Assembly: GCA_022340805.1 (NCBI GenBank)
Contig: JAJDNF010000013.1
Coordinates: 1 to 53,119, forward strand
Length of the DNA: 53,119 bases
DNA from: Chromatiaceae bacterium
GTDB lineage: Bacteria > Pseudomonadota > Gammaproteobacteria > Chromatiales > Chromatiaceae
Direction: 5' to 3'
Part shown: piece after piece, positions 1 to 8,837 of the stretch
Numbering within the stretch: the stretch's first letter is position 1
How the letters are laid out: every line of letters starts with the position of its first letter
Notes under the pieces: generated by a model
What the model saw: the letters and a program-made list of their open reading frames with translations, nothing else
The model's database searches: none
Told to the model about the DNA's origin: nothing
Program-made: the position numbers and the translations under genes

Positions 1-1
1 G

Positions 2-181
2 GGCAAGACGCTCGACGAGGCGCGTGAGATCAAGAATTCGCAGATTGCCGAGGAACTGGCGCTGCCGCCGGTCAAGGTGCACTGTTCCGTGCTCGCCGAG
101 GATGCCATCAAGGCCGCGATCGCCGACTTCCAGTCGAAGCAGGCTTCCGACCCGGCTCAGCTCGACTCCGCGGTCGCCTGA
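2..181 (+). CDS. iscU: IscU Fe-S cluster scaffold, C-terminal part
   Basis: The last 59 codons of IscU, the scaffold on which the Isc machinery assembles [2Fe-2S] clusters before handing them on with HscA/HscB. The visible part contains the LPPVK motif that HscA recognises, followed by the HCSVLAEDAIKAAI block holding the third conserved cluster-binding cysteine. After the usual end of the family it carries a short extra tail (ASDPAQLDSAVA). The 5' end lies outside the window, and neighbouring isc genes would be expected upstream. The last 25 bp overlap the 3' end of the convergent sensor gene, so no separate terminator fits between them. Confidence 0.95.
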   Translation, partial: GKTLDEAREIKNSQIAEELALPPVKVHCSVLAEDAIKAAIADFQSKQASDPAQLDSAVA

Positions 182-1656
182 CTGGCGGGAACCTCGGCGC
201 TCAATTGCGCCAGCCGTGCGTGCGCCTGGTTGGCCGCCTGAAGCTCCCTGTCCAGCTCCGATGGCAGGCCGGGGAGTTGTTTGAGGTGTCGCAGGGCGTC
301 GCCCAGGGTCGTGAGTTGTTCCTCGACCTGTTGGGCGAGGTGCGCGCGCGACGCATTGTCGCCGGCGCGTCGACCGTATCGGGGGGCCTTGATGGTGCGC
401 CCCAGGCTCACCCCCACCAGGCTGCCGAGATTGTGCAGCAGCGCCAGATGTTCGCTACGGAAATTGCCCGGAAAGCGGCTTGCGAAGACCGCTACGCCGT
501 GCAGGCCGGCCACGTTCTCGATCGGCAGAAAGACCGCATCGCGACGACCGAGCTCGACGAGTCGCTTCAGGAATAGATAGGTATCCGAGAGCGCGGCCAT
601 CTCGCGGACGTCCGCGATATGTAAAGGTTCGCGGTTGCGGATGCACTCTTCGAGCAGCGATTGATCCGGTGCAAAGCTCAGTTCACCGACGTCATCCGGG
701 CGACCGTCGCTGTAAGCCTTCTCCAGGTGGATCTTTCCGTCGCCCTCGAGCACCAGGACCCCAATCCAGTCTACTGGCATCAGTGGGGGCAGTGTCTCCG
801 ACAGGATGCGCAGCGTACCGTCGAGGTCGGTGCCCTGTTCGAGTCCGGTCAGCAACTTGCGCACGGCGCCCATGCGCTCGGACAGCCGGTTGAATGAATC
901 TGCGAGCGCCCCGATTTCGTTGTTGTGGGTGATCGGAACCCTGTATGCCAGATCACCACTGGCTACCTGTTTGAAGCCCTCTACGGCCCGCGACAGCGGT
1001 CGCAGCACGCGATGGTGGAACCACGCGGCGATTCCGATCGCGACCAGCAGCGCCGCGAGCAGCAGCAGGCGGCTGACCAGTTTGGCCCTTGCGGCACGCG
1101 ACTTGACGTCGTGCTCGAGATTGGCCTGCAGTTTTTCCGCGATTGCCTGCAATGGTGGTTGATTTTCGACGATCCATTGCGCGGCCCATTCGAGGCGCGG
1201 TGCCTTGGGGTCCGGGCCGATGCGTTCGTCCAGCTGCACAAGGAACGACTGCCAGGCAGCCGCCAGTTCTCTGGCGGCAAGCTGCGATTGGCGCGGCAGA
1301 CGCGCCGGCGCTGTCATCGGCTCACCGGTCAATGACTGGTCGAAGCGGCCCCGCGCAAACGCCTCGATGGTCTTTGTGAGTTCGTCCCGAGTCTTCTTCA
1401 TGTCCTCAAAATACAGGCGCAGATCGCGGTGATAGGCGGGGTAGTTCCTGGGGGCGTTCTCCTGATAACGCATTGCCTGCACGTTCAGATGCTGCTGATT
1501 GAATTGCAGCTGGCGGGCGAGTTGAACGAGTGCATTATCGCTGTGCTGCCGGTCGATGACGTGCAGGGAATACAACGTCGAACCCGCGAACAACAGCGTC
1601 AGCAACGCGATCGCGAGGGTTATCTGGAGTTTCAGTGAGTACAGCAATCTCGACAA
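157..1656 (-). CDS. Membrane sensor protein: periplasmic domain, HAMP, GAF; no output domain
   Basis: A 499-residue inner-membrane sensory protein. A first membrane helix (about residues 10-32) is followed by a helical periplasmic domain of about 160 residues, rather like NarX/PilJ-type sensor domains. A second helix (194-213), a HAMP linker (214-266, with NEIGALADSFNRL typical of AS2) and a GAF-like domain (about 275-420) come next. The final 80 residues are a Gln/Ala/Leu-rich, probably coiled-coil tail. No histidine-kinase, methyl-accepting or GGDEF/EAL module is present, so what it signals to is not visible. It lies divergent from prmB and converges on iscU. The start is chosen just before the first membrane helix. 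The domain calls are firm; the ligand is unknown. Confidence 0.8.
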   Translation of the reverse strand: MSRLLYSLKLQITLAIALLTLLFAGSTLYSLHVIDRQHSDNALVQLARQLQFNQQHLNVQAMRYQENAPRNYPAYHRDLRLYFEDMKKTRDELTKTIEAFARGRFDQSLTGEPMTAPARLPRQSQLAARELAAAWQSFLVQLDERIGPDPKAPRLEWAAQWIVENQPPLQAIAEKLQANLEHDVKSRAARAKLVSRLLLLAALLVAIGIAAWFHHRVLRPLSRAVEGFKQVASGDLAYRVPITHNNEIGALADSFNRLSERMGAVRKLLTGLEQGTDLDGTLRILSETLPPLMPVDWIGVLVLEGDGKIHLEKAYSDGRPDDVGELSFAPDQSLLEECIRNREPLHIADVREMAALSDTYLFLKRLVELGRRDAVFLPIENVAGLHGVAVFASRFPGNFRSEHLALLHNLGSLVGVSLGRTIKAPRYGRRAGDNASRAHLAQQVEEQLTTLGDALRHLKQLPGLPSELDRELQAANQAHARLAQLSAEVPASQATAESS

Positions 1657-1713
1657 TTCGGCAGGCTCCAGGGTTGCGTCTCGTGCGGTGATCGGCCAGG
1701 GATTACAGTCGCC

Positions 1714-1743
1714 TTATCAAGTATCCCCGAGTGCGACTATAGT
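1714..1743 (+). promoter_or_regulatory. Possible promoter for prmB
   Basis: TTATCA (1714-1719) and TATAGT (1738-1743) are separated by 18 bp, in the gap between the divergent sensor gene and prmB. The -10 match is good and the -35 is moderate. This is inferred from hexamer similarity only. Confidence 0.35.
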
Positions 1744-1851
1744 AGAGCCGCCGCCGGCGAGGCAGCCCCCAAATGCGCACGCGCGCCCCGCAGGCCGCGT
1801 GAGGGCATGTATCGAGTGCTGATCGTTTCGGGGCACACTGCGGGGCAATCC

Positions 1852-2796
1852 ATGAACCACGGGATCAAAGCCATGCAGGCTCCGAATCACAACGAATTGC
1901 ACACACTGCGTGACTGGGTGCGCTGGGGTGCCAGCCGATTCAACGAGTCGGGCCTGTTTTTTGGCCATGGCACCGATAACGCGCTTGATGAGGCGCTGGC
2001 CCTGGTGCTGCATGCGCTGCATCTGAATCACGACCTACCGGGCGATTATCTGGACGCGCGGCTGACCGCCGATGAATCGTCCCGGATCGTTGCATTGTTC
2101 CGCGACCGGATCGATCGTCGGGTCCCCGCGGCATATTTGACCGGTGAGGCGCGTTTTGCGGGTCTGGATTTCTACGTCGACGAGAACGTGCTGATCCCCC
2201 GGTCGCCGATAGCGGAGTTGATCGAGGCCGGGTTCAGCCCCTGGCTGGATCCGGAACAGGTTACCAGCGTGCTGGATCTGTGTTGCGGCAGCGGCTGTAT
2301 CGGCATCGCCTGTGCGTTTGCCTTCCCCCAGGCCCTGGTGGATCTGAGCGATATCTCGCCGGCCGCGCTGGAGGTGGCGACGCGCAACATCGAACGTCAC
2401 CGGCTGGAGGGAAGGGTGAGGGCGCTTCGGGCCGACGTATATCAGGGTCTGGATGGAGAACGCTTCGACCTGATCGTGAGCAATCCGCCCTATGTCAGCA
2501 GTGCGGAAATGGCGACCCTGCCGGAAGAGTACCGACATGAGCCCGAGTTGGCCCTGGAGGCCGGCGATGATGGCATGGATGTGGTCGAGCGCATCCTGGC
2601 CAAGGGGGCGGACTACCTGCAGCCCGGTGGTATCATGGTCGTGGAGGTCGGAGCGAGCGCCGAGCTGTTGATGGCGCGCTATCCGGGGGTACCTTTTCTG
2701 TGGTTGGATTTCGAGCGCGGTGGTGACGGCGTGTTCCTGTTGACCGCGGAACAACTGGATGAATTCCGTGACAGTTTCGAGGAGAGCGGTGCATGA
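1852..2796 (+). CDS. prmB: Ribosomal protein L3 N5-glutamine methyltransferase
   Basis: PrmB uses S-adenosylmethionine to methylate a glutamine side chain of ribosomal protein uL3, a step in large-subunit assembly. From this start the protein is 314 residues, close to the E. coli enzyme (310). The SAM-binding motif I is DLCCGSGCIG (142-151) and the glutamine-binding motif is NPPY (211-214). The segments YRHEPELALEAG and FERGGDGVFLLT are typical of PrmB rather than of the release-factor enzyme PrmC. Starts at 1807 or 1873 are also possible in the same frame; 1852 is preferred for its GGGGC-like ribosome binding site. The stop overlaps the next start as ATGA. Confidence 0.93.
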   Translation: MNHGIKAMQAPNHNELHTLRDWVRWGASRFNESGLFFGHGTDNALDEALALVLHALHLNHDLPGDYLDARLTADESSRIVALFRDRIDRRVPAAYLTGEARFAGLDFYVDENVLIPRSPIAELIEAGFSPWLDPEQVTSVLDLCCGSGCIGIACAFAFPQALVDLSDISPAALEVATRNIERHRLEGRVRALRADVYQGLDGERFDLIVSNPPYVSSAEMATLPEEYRHEPELALEAGDDGMDVVERILAKGADYLQPGGIMVVEVGASAELLMARYPGVPFLWLDFERGGDGVFLLTAEQLDEFRDSFEESGA

Positions 2797-3113
2797 GTCT
2801 GCGCAGGGCGCGTACGCCAGATGAATATGCGGAGTGGGTAAAACAGGCGATGTTCGAGGTCGGCGACCTCAAGGACTGCCTGCTCTACGAGATGGAGGAC
2901 CTGCAGCGTTTTCCAGCCTACATCGAGCCGCTCGAGGAGGGGATCCGGCAGGTCTACGACGCGATGGTCTCCGGGACCTATCAGTTCGGCCGCGAGGACC
3001 TGATGTTTATGGAAGTGCTGCGTCGGCACGAGGACCAGATTCCTTTTCATACCCTGCTCAAACAGATCAACGAGACGCACCGCAAGGGGCTGGACGCCCC
3101 GGAACAGGACTGA
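2793..3113 (+). CDS. Conserved-looking small acidic protein of unknown function
   Basis: A 106-residue soluble protein translationally coupled to prmB by a 4-bp ATGA overlap. I do not recognise a family. It is predicted to be mostly helical and acidic, with no signal peptide, membrane helix, cysteine motif or nucleotide-binding loop; Glu-, Met- and Tyr-containing amphipathic segments run throughout (for example EMEDLQRFPAYIEPLEEG). Tight coupling to prmB suggests co-expression, but no function can be assigned. Coding is supported by the coupling, the lack of a competing frame, and composition like neighbouring real genes. Confidence 0.75.
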   Translation: MSLRRARTPDEYAEWVKQAMFEVGDLKDCLLYEMEDLQRFPAYIEPLEEGIRQVYDAMVSGTYQFGREDLMFMEVLRRHEDQIPFHTLLKQINETHRKGLDAPEQD

Positions 3114-3273
3114 GCAACATTTCGTCGCGCTGATGAAACGCCGTTGATGTGTGCCTGCCACCCGGACCGAGTGGGTCAGTACCGGCCCGGAAGGCTTTTC
3201 CGCTAGCGCGAACGCGTCAGCAAGGACATGCTCGGCCGGGCGCTTGCACCGACATTGGAGTAAACTTCGCCCC

Positions 3274-4659
3274 ATGCAACAGACACTTGTCCTCGACCAG
3301 GCACTGATCCAGCGCTACGACCAGTCGGGCCCACGCTACACCTCGTACCCGACCGCGGTGCAGTTCCACGAGGGGTTCGGGCCCGCAGACTACCGTGCCG
3401 CGGCCCTGGCGAGCAATGCCAGTGGCCGGCCCCTGTCGCTGTATTTCCACATCCCGTTTTGCGACACGGTGTGTTTCTACTGCGCCTGTAACAAGGTCGT
3501 GACCAAGGATCGCTCGCGAGCCCAGCCGTACCTCGACAGGGTGTATCGCGAGATGGCGATGCAGGGCGAGCTTTTCGATCGCAGTCGACCGGTCGAGCAG
3601 CTGCATTGGGGCGGCGGAACCCCGACCTTCATCAGCATCGACCAGATGCGCGAACTGATGACCGTTACGGGTCGGTATTTCTCGCTGCTGGACGATGACA
3701 GTGGTGAATATTCGATTGAGATCGATCCGCGCGAGGTCACCGATGAGACGATCGGCGTGCTGCGCGAGATCGGGTTCAACCGCCTCAGCCTGGGCCTGCA
3801 GGATCTCGATCCGAAGGTGCAGAAGGCGGTCAACCGTATCCAGACTGCGGAGCAAACCTTTGGCGCGCTCGCGGCGGCCCGGCGTGAGGGTTTCCGGTCG
3901 ATCAGCATCGACCTGATCTATGGTTTGCCGCTCCAGACGCCAGGCTCGTTCATCGCGACCCTCGACCGCGTGCTCGAGGCTGAACCGGACCGGTTGTCCG
4001 TGTTCAATTACGCGCATCTGCCGGAGCGCTTCAAGCCGCAACGGCGTATCAATGAATCCGAACTTCCCTCGGCAGACCAGAAGCTCGAGATCCTGCAGCA
4101 GACGGGCGAATGTCTGGCTAAGGCCGGGTACGTGTACATCGGCATGGATCATTTTGCGCGCCCTGACGACGAACTGGCGATCGCCCAGCGCGAGGGCTAC
4201 CTGTATCGCAACTTTCAGGGATATTCGACACACGCACACTGCGATCTGGTCGCGATCGGGGTGACCTCGATCGGCATGGTCGGCAACACCTATGCGCAGA
4301 ACATGCGTACCCTGGACGAGTACTACGCGCGCATCGACGCGGGTGAGCTGGCGGTCTTCCGTGGGATTGAGCTGAGTCGCGATGATGAGCTGCGTCGCGC
4401 GGTGATTACCCAGCTGATCTGTAACTTCACGCTCGACATGGATCGGGTGTCGGACGCATGGGACATGGTTTTCGAGACCTATTTCGCGCAGGAGATCGAA
4501 CAGCTGCGCAGGATGGCCGAAGACGGCCTGGTAAGCGTTGCGGACGGTCGGATCGATGTCCTGCCTGCGGGGCGGCTGCTGATTCGCAATATCTGCATGG
4601 TTTTCGACCGCTATCTGGGCGCCGGCCGCCATACCACCCGCTTCTCTAAGGTCATCTGA
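3274..4659 (+). CDS. hemN: Oxygen-independent coproporphyrinogen III oxidase
   Basis: HemN is a radical-SAM enzyme that decarboxylates two propionates of coproporphyrinogen III to give protoporphyrinogen IX without oxygen, a heme (and possibly bacteriochlorophyll) pathway step under low oxygen. The protein is 461 residues (E. coli 457). The cluster cysteines are C63, C67 and C70 in CxxxCxxC, followed by C72, and the HWGGGTPTF block follows. The N-terminal YTSYPTA and FQGYSTH segments are typical of true HemN rather than of HemW. The ATG at 3274 fits family length; the frame stays open upstream to 3151 but that extension has no family resemblance. I see no FNR-type box immediately upstream. 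Confidence 0.96.
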   Translation: MQQTLVLDQALIQRYDQSGPRYTSYPTAVQFHEGFGPADYRAAALASNASGRPLSLYFHIPFCDTVCFYCACNKVVTKDRSRAQPYLDRVYREMAMQGELFDRSRPVEQLHWGGGTPTFISIDQMRELMTVTGRYFSLLDDDSGEYSIEIDPREVTDETIGVLREIGFNRLSLGLQDLDPKVQKAVNRIQTAEQTFGALAAARREGFRSISIDLIYGLPLQTPGSFIATLDRVLEAEPDRLSVFNYAHLPERFKPQRRINESELPSADQKLEILQQTGECLAKAGYVYIGMDHFARPDDELAIAQREGYLYRNFQGYSTHAHCDLVAIGVTSIGMVGNTYAQNMRTLDEYYARIDAGELAVFRGIELSRDDELRRAVITQLICNFTLDMDRVSDAWDMVFETYFAQEIEQLRRMAEDGLVSVADGRIDVLPAGRLLIRNICMVFDRYLGAGRHTTRFSKVI

Positions 4660-4951
4660 CCCCGTTCCACTGTTCTGTTTGCGTTGGGCGGCCGCGAATT
4701 GGCAGTCCCCGCAGTCGTTCGACGGGGGCTGCGGGTCCGGGCCTGTGACGCGCCTGTCGTGCGCTCGCCGGCGCTGCCGAGCCGCATTGCGCAGGCGCCT
4801 CTGGCGCGCTGACCGCGGGGCGGATCGGCTGAAAAACCTGCGCCTTAGCGGAAGCGACAGCAAAACAGACACTTGCGGCGCGTCCGGAGGGCTGCAGGGA
4901 CTGTATCTGAGGCGTGCTCGTCCGGTATAATGCGCGATTCGCACCGGACTG
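4660..4951. other. Non-coding gap before tRNA-Leu, with a hairpin and a -10 element
   Basis: There is no credible gene here. A hairpin with a 10-bp stem (4702-4711 with 4723-4732, one G-U pair) follows hemN by about 40 bp, but no T run follows it, so it is not a standard intrinsic terminator. A perfect TATAAT lies at 4926-4931, about 20 bp before the mature 5' end of the tRNA. Its -35 is poor (near 4903), as is common for stable-RNA promoters under other control. Confidence 0.5.
4926..4931 (+). promoter_or_regulatory. -10 element of the tRNA-Leu promoter
   Basis: A consensus TATAAT preceded by CGG, with a GC-rich discriminator-like stretch (GCGCG) after it, as often found at stringently controlled tRNA promoters. 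It is likely to drive the tRNA and possibly tig. Confidence 0.5.
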
Positions 4952-5036
4952 GCGAAAGTGGCGGAACCGGTAGACGCGCTGGATTTAGGTTCCAGTGGGG
5001 TAACCCGTGAGAGTTCGAGTCTCTCCTTTCGCACCA
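4952..5036 (+). tRNA. tRNA-Leu (UAG)
   Basis: An 85-nt class II tRNA. The acceptor GCGAAAG pairs with CTTTCGC, and discriminator A and an encoded CCA follow. The anticodon stem CTGGA/TCCAG encloses loop TTTAGGT, giving anticodon UAG. The variable arm (GGGGTAACCC) is long, as expected for leucine, and the T loop is TTCGAGT. It lies about 95 bp before tig, an arrangement shared with other gammaproteobacteria. Confidence 0.97.
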
Positions 5037-5130
5037 ATCGGGGCCGGTTGGCGGCAGCCCGCCGGCACGTGCCGAACAGTTTAAATCGACAAGGCTTAAC
5101 GGGCAGTACAGGCTGCCGGAGTGAATTGGA

Positions 5131-6432
5131 ATGCAAGTTTCTGTGGAATCGGGCGAGGGCCTCGAGAAGCGTCTTTTGGTTGATCTGCCGGCGGATCGCG
5201 TCGCGGCCGAGGTGGATAAGAGGCTCAAGGACCTGGCGCGGCATGTCCGTCTGGACGGCTTCCGTCCCGGTAAGGTGCCGATGCGCACGGTCAAGCAGCG
5301 CTTTGGCGAGCAGGTTCGGCAGGAGGCCTACGGCACGCTGATCCAGGAAACCCTCTATGAGGCGGCGAGCCAGCATCAGCTCATGCCGGCCGGCGAGCCG
5401 CAGATCGAGCTGCGCGAGAGCGGCGAGGAGGGTGGATTCGGATACACCGCGGTTTTCGAGGTGATGCCCGAGGTCAAGGTTGCAGAGCTTTCGGGTCAGA
5501 CGGTGACGCGACCGATTGCCGATGTCGCCGAGTCCGATGTCGACGAGATGCTGGAAAAACTGCGCAAGCAGAGGACCGTCTGGAACGACGTCGATCGCGG
5601 CGCCAAAGACGGCGACACCGTGCACATCGATTTCAACGGCAAGATCGACGGCGAGGACTTCCAGGGCGGCAGTGCGGACAACGTGCCGTTGGTGCTGGGT
5701 TCCGGTTCGATGATCGAGGGATTCGAGGCTGGCCTGCTGGGCGCCAAGGCGGGCGATGAACGGACCCTCGAGGTGCGCTTCCCGGACGACTATCGGGCGC
5801 AACATCTGGCCGGTAAGGACGCGACCTTCGAGGTCAAGGTGCTGCGGGTCGCCGAGCCGCAGCTGCCCGAGCTGGACGAGGAGTTCGTCAAGGCTTTCGG
5901 GGTTGCCGATGGCGGCATAGGGGGTCTGCGTGCCGACGTGGCGAAGAACATGCGCCATGAGCTGAAGCAGAAACTGCAGGGCATAACCAAAGATCGCGTG
6001 ATGGATGCCCTGATCGCCGCCAACCCGATGGATATTCCGAAGTCCCTGGTAAACCAGGAGGCTGAGCGCATGAAGGAGCAGATGGTCCACGACATGCAGC
6101 AGCGCGGCCAGCGCACCAGTACGGATCTTCCGGCCAGCATTTTTGCGGACCAGGCCCGTCGCCGTGTCCACCTTGGCCTGTTGGTTGCGGAGATCATCAG
6201 TGCGCATCAGCTGAAGGCCGACGAGGAGCAACTGCGCCAGACAATTGCCGATTTTGCGGATTCGTATGAGGACCCGCAGGAGGTTATCGATTACTACATG
6301 CAGGATAAGAATGCGCGTAAGAGTATCGAGAACCTGGTTCTGGAAAATCAGGTAGTCGACTGGGTGCTTGGCCAGATGCAGGTTGTAGACGAAAGCAAGT
6401 CGTTCTCCGAGGTAATGGATAACACGGTATAG
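5131..6432 (+). CDS. tig: Trigger factor
   Basis: Trigger factor is the ribosome-bound chaperone and peptidyl-prolyl isomerase that meets nascent chains at the exit tunnel. At 433 residues it has the full family length (E. coli 432). The ribosome-docking signature GFRPGKVP lies at residues 43-50, at the same place as in E. coli. A central FKBP-type isomerase domain follows (about 150-245; GDTVHIDFNGKIDG, MIEGFEAGLLG), then the helical C-terminal cradle. It heads the tig-clpP-clpX-lon block. Confidence 0.97.
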   Translation: MQVSVESGEGLEKRLLVDLPADRVAAEVDKRLKDLARHVRLDGFRPGKVPMRTVKQRFGEQVRQEAYGTLIQETLYEAASQHQLMPAGEPQIELRESGEEGGFGYTAVFEVMPEVKVAELSGQTVTRPIADVAESDVDEMLEKLRKQRTVWNDVDRGAKDGDTVHIDFNGKIDGEDFQGGSADNVPLVLGSGSMIEGFEAGLLGAKAGDERTLEVRFPDDYRAQHLAGKDATFEVKVLRVAEPQLPELDEEFVKAFGVADGGIGGLRADVAKNMRHELKQKLQGITKDRVMDALIAANPMDIPKSLVNQEAERMKEQMVHDMQQRGQRTSTDLPASIFADQARRRVHLGLLVAEIISAHQLKADEEQLRQTIADFADSYEDPQEVIDYYMQDKNARKSIENLVLENQVVDWVLGQMQVVDESKSFSEVMDNTV

Positions 6433-6501
6433 AGCAGGCTTGCCCGGTCGGAGCTTTAGGGGTAGCTTCAAGTAATACCAATAACATCCGATAAGCAGCG
6501 T

Positions 6502-7122
6502 ATGAATCAATTCGAACCGGTGAATCTCGGCCTCGTGCCGATGGTCGTGGAGCAGAGTGCGCGCGGTGAGCGTGCCTACGACATCTACTCGAGGTTGCTG
6601 AAGGAACGGGTCATTTTCTGTGTCGGCCCGGTCGAAGACCACATGGCCAACCTGATCGTGGCGCAGCTCTTGTTCCTGGAGTCGGAAAATCCCGACAAGG
6701 ACATCCACCTCTACATCAACTCGCCGGGGGGCTCGGTCACCGCCGGTTTGGCGATCTACGACACCATGCAGTTCATTCGCCCGCATGTGACCACCATGTG
6801 CATCGGACAGGCGGCGAGCATGGGTGCGCTGCTGCTGGCCGGCGGTGAAAAGGGCAAGCGCTTCGCATTGCCGCATTCGCGGGTGATGATTCACCAGCCG
6901 CTGGGCGGTTTCCAGGGGCAGGCCACGGATATCGAGATCCACGCCAGGGAAATTCTTCTGATTCGCGAAAAACTCAACAAGATCCTGGCCCATCACACCG
7001 GTCAGGACCTCAGTCGGATCGAGCAGGATACCGATCGCGACAATTTCATGAGCGGCGAACAGTCGGTCGCCTATGGCCTGATCGATGAGGTCCTCGACCG
7101 GCGGTCGCCAGGCAGCGCCTGA
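6502..7122 (+). CDS. clpP: ATP-dependent Clp protease proteolytic subunit
   Basis: ClpP forms the 14-subunit serine protease chamber that degrades proteins fed in by ClpX or ClpA. It is 206 residues. The catalytic triad is visible as Ser106 (GQAASMG), His131 (VMIHQP) and Asp180 (DTDRDNF), with exactly the spacing of the E. coli enzyme. Residues before about 15 should be removed as the propeptide. It sits 69 bp after tig and 133 bp before clpX, which has its own promoter candidate. Confidence 0.98.
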   Translation: MNQFEPVNLGLVPMVVEQSARGERAYDIYSRLLKERVIFCVGPVEDHMANLIVAQLLFLESENPDKDIHLYINSPGGSVTAGLAIYDTMQFIRPHVTTMCIGQAASMGALLLAGGEKGKRFALPHSRVMIHQPLGGFQGQATDIEIHAREILLIREKLNKILAHHTGQDLSRIEQDTDRDNFMSGEQSVAYGLIDEVLDRRSPGSA

Positions 7123-7152
7123 GGGTCGTAAATGCCGCGTCGATTGGGTGGC

Positions 7153-7180
7153 TTGTTATCCGAGGGCTTTCGGATATTAT
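7153..7180 (+). promoter_or_regulatory. Candidate sigma-70 promoter for clpX
   Basis: TTGTTA (7153-7158) and TATTAT (7175-7180) are spaced by 16 bp in the clpP-clpX gap, about 75 bp before the clpX start. Both hexamers are close to consensus. The region is more AT-rich than its surroundings. Inferred from sequence only. Confidence 0.5.
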
Positions 7181-7255
7181 CAACCCTAAAGGGCGCGCGG
7201 CGGCTGGCGCGGTGAAACCTGGCGAGGCCGGTACGCAAATGAAAGGTGGACAGCT

Positions 7256-8536
7256 ATGAGCGATGACAAAAAGCACGGCAAGGGCGAAGACGGCAAACTG
7301 CTGTATTGCTCATTCTGCGGCAAAAGTCAGCATGAGGTGCGCAAGCTTATCGCGGGCCCATCTGTGTTCATTTGCGACGAATGCGTCGAACTTTGCAACG
7401 ATATCATCCGCGAGGAGATGCAGGAGAGTGTCGGTCAGTCATCCGACAAGCTGCCTATCCCGCAGGACATCAATGCGACCCTGGACCAATACGTGATCGG
7501 CCAGGCGCGCGCCAAGCGGGTCCTCTCCGTCGCGGTCTACAACCACTACAAGCGGCTCGAGGCGAAGGGCAAGAAGGACGATGTCGAGATCGCCAAGAGC
7601 AATATCCTGCTGATCGGTCCGACCGGGTCAGGCAAGACGCTATTGGCAGAGACACTGGCCCGGCTGCTGAACGTACCGTTCACGATCGCGGACGCGACCA
7701 CCCTCACCGAGGCGGGTTACGTCGGTGAAGACGTCGAAAACATCATCCAGAAACTGCTGCAGAAGTGCGACTACGACGTAGAAAAGGCGCAAACCGGTAT
7801 CGTTTACATCGACGAAATCGACAAGATTTCGCGTAAATCGGACAATCCGTCGATTACCCGCGACGTCTCCGGCGAAGGCGTGCAACAGGCCCTGCTAAAA
7901 CTGATCGAAGGCACCATCGCCTCGGTCCCGCCGCAGGGTGGCCGAAAGCATCCGCAGCAGGAATTCCTGCAGGTCGACACGTCCAACGTGCTGTTCATCG
8001 TCGGGGGCGCGTTTGCCGGCCTCGAAAAGGTGATTCGCGATCGGTCCGAAAAGGGTGGCATCGGTTTTTCCGCCGAGGTGCGCAGCAAGGAAGACAAACG
8101 TACGGTCGGCGAGGTTCTCAGCAACGTGGAGCCTGAAGACCTGATCAGGTACGGCCTGATCCCCGAGTTCGTCGGCCGTCTGCCGGTGGTGGCTACGCTC
8201 GAGGAGCTGGACGAGGACGCGCTCGTCCAGATCCTGACCGAGCCGCGTAACGCCCTGATTAAACAGTACCAGCGTCTGTTTGAGATGGAAGGTGCTGAGT
8301 TGGAAATCCGTGAAGAGGCCCTGCGCGCCATCGCGCGCAAGGCGATGGCGCGCAAGACTGGCGCGCGCGGGCTGCGTACGATCCTCGAGCAGGTGCTGCT
8401 CGACACGATGTATGACCTGCCTTCGCTGCAAGACGTCACCAAGGTCGTGGTGGACGAGGGCGTGATCAAAGGTGAGTCCGCTCCCTACATGATCTTCGGC
8501 GGCGCCGAGCCGCGGCAGCTGGCCGCATCCGACTGA
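7256..8536 (+). CDS. clpX: ATP-dependent unfoldase subunit ClpX
   Basis: ClpX is a hexameric AAA+ unfoldase that recognises tagged substrates and threads them into ClpP. It is 426 residues. The N-terminal zinc-binding domain has Cys18, Cys21, Cys40 and Cys43. Walker A is GPTGSGKT (121-128), the pore loop is GYVG (154-157), and Walker B is VYIDEIDK (183-190). The IGF-type loop that docks on ClpP is present as [10 protein letters not shown] clear AGGTGGACAG-like ribosome binding site precedes the start. Confidence 0.98.
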   Translation: MSDDKKHGKGEDGKLLYCSFCGKSQHEVRKLIAGPSVFICDECVELCNDIIREEMQESVGQSSDKLPIPQDINATLDQYVIGQARAKRVLSVAVYNHYKRLEAKGKKDDVEIAKSNILLIGPTGSGKTLLAETLARLLNVPFTIADATTLTEAGYVGEDVENIIQKLLQKCDYDVEKAQTGIVYIDEIDKISRKSDNPSITRDVSGEGVQQALLKLIEGTIASVPPQGGRKHPQQEFLQVDTSNVLFIVGGAFAGLEKVIRDRSEKGGIGFSAEVRSKEDKRTVGEVLSNVEPEDLIRYGLIPEFVGRLPVVATLEELDEDALVQILTEPRNALIKQYQRLFEMEGAELEIREEALRAIARKAMARKTGARGLRTILEQVLLDTMYDLPSLQDVTKVVVDEGVIKGESAPYMIFGGAEPRQLAASD

Positions 8537-8837
8537 CCTCCCTGCCGCCGGGTGAACAGGCGCCTGAGGGCGCCCTGCAGGTGGCGCTTTCCGATCCCGC
8601 TGGGGCGTTTGCCGCCAGGCCCGTTTGTATTCCCTGGAGACCGTTGGCCGGAATTTCCGGTGCCTGTCTTGGGTGCGCATGTACCAGACGTCGTCGGGCG
8701 AATATTGCGTGCTAATTCGCCGGTTGAAATTTTCCCTACGAGCCCGCATCTTGCGTAGGTCGGAGAATCTTTGTTGCTCCTGGCAGCGTGATTGCCAGAT
8801 TTGATGCCGCACCCGTGTGCGGCAATGGAGGAAACCA
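8537..8837 (+). other. clpX-lon intergenic region
   Basis: About 300 bp without a credible gene. The left half is GC-rich and contains a short GGCGCC repeat pair just after clpX without a T run. The right half turns AT-rich and carries the sigma-32-type promoter listed separately. A GGAGG ribosome binding site (8827-8831) lies just before the lon ATG. Confidence 0.6.
8723..8751 (+). promoter_or_regulatory. Heat-shock (sigma-32) promoter of lon
   Basis: GTTGAAA (8723-8729) and CCGCATCT (8744-8751) are separated by 14 bp. They match the sigma-32 consensus (CTTGAAA, 11-16 bp, CCCCATNT) at all but one position in each element. Placement about 85 bp before lon, a classic heat-shock gene, supports the call. 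Confidence 0.65.

Noticed and set aside
3114..3273. An FNR box before hemN, expected from its low-oxygen role
   Set aside because: Only a half-site-like TTGAT (near 3144) is present, with no matching ATCAA arm.
4679..4930. An 83-codon open frame between hemN and tRNA-Leu
   Set aside because: Arg-rich shadow-like composition, no ribosome binding site, and it runs through the tRNA promoter.
3217..6996. A 1259-codon open frame on the minus strand across hemN, tRNA-Leu, tig and clpP
   Set aside because: It is antisense to three well-recognised genes and a tRNA, has composition of a GC-rich shadow frame and shows no domain.
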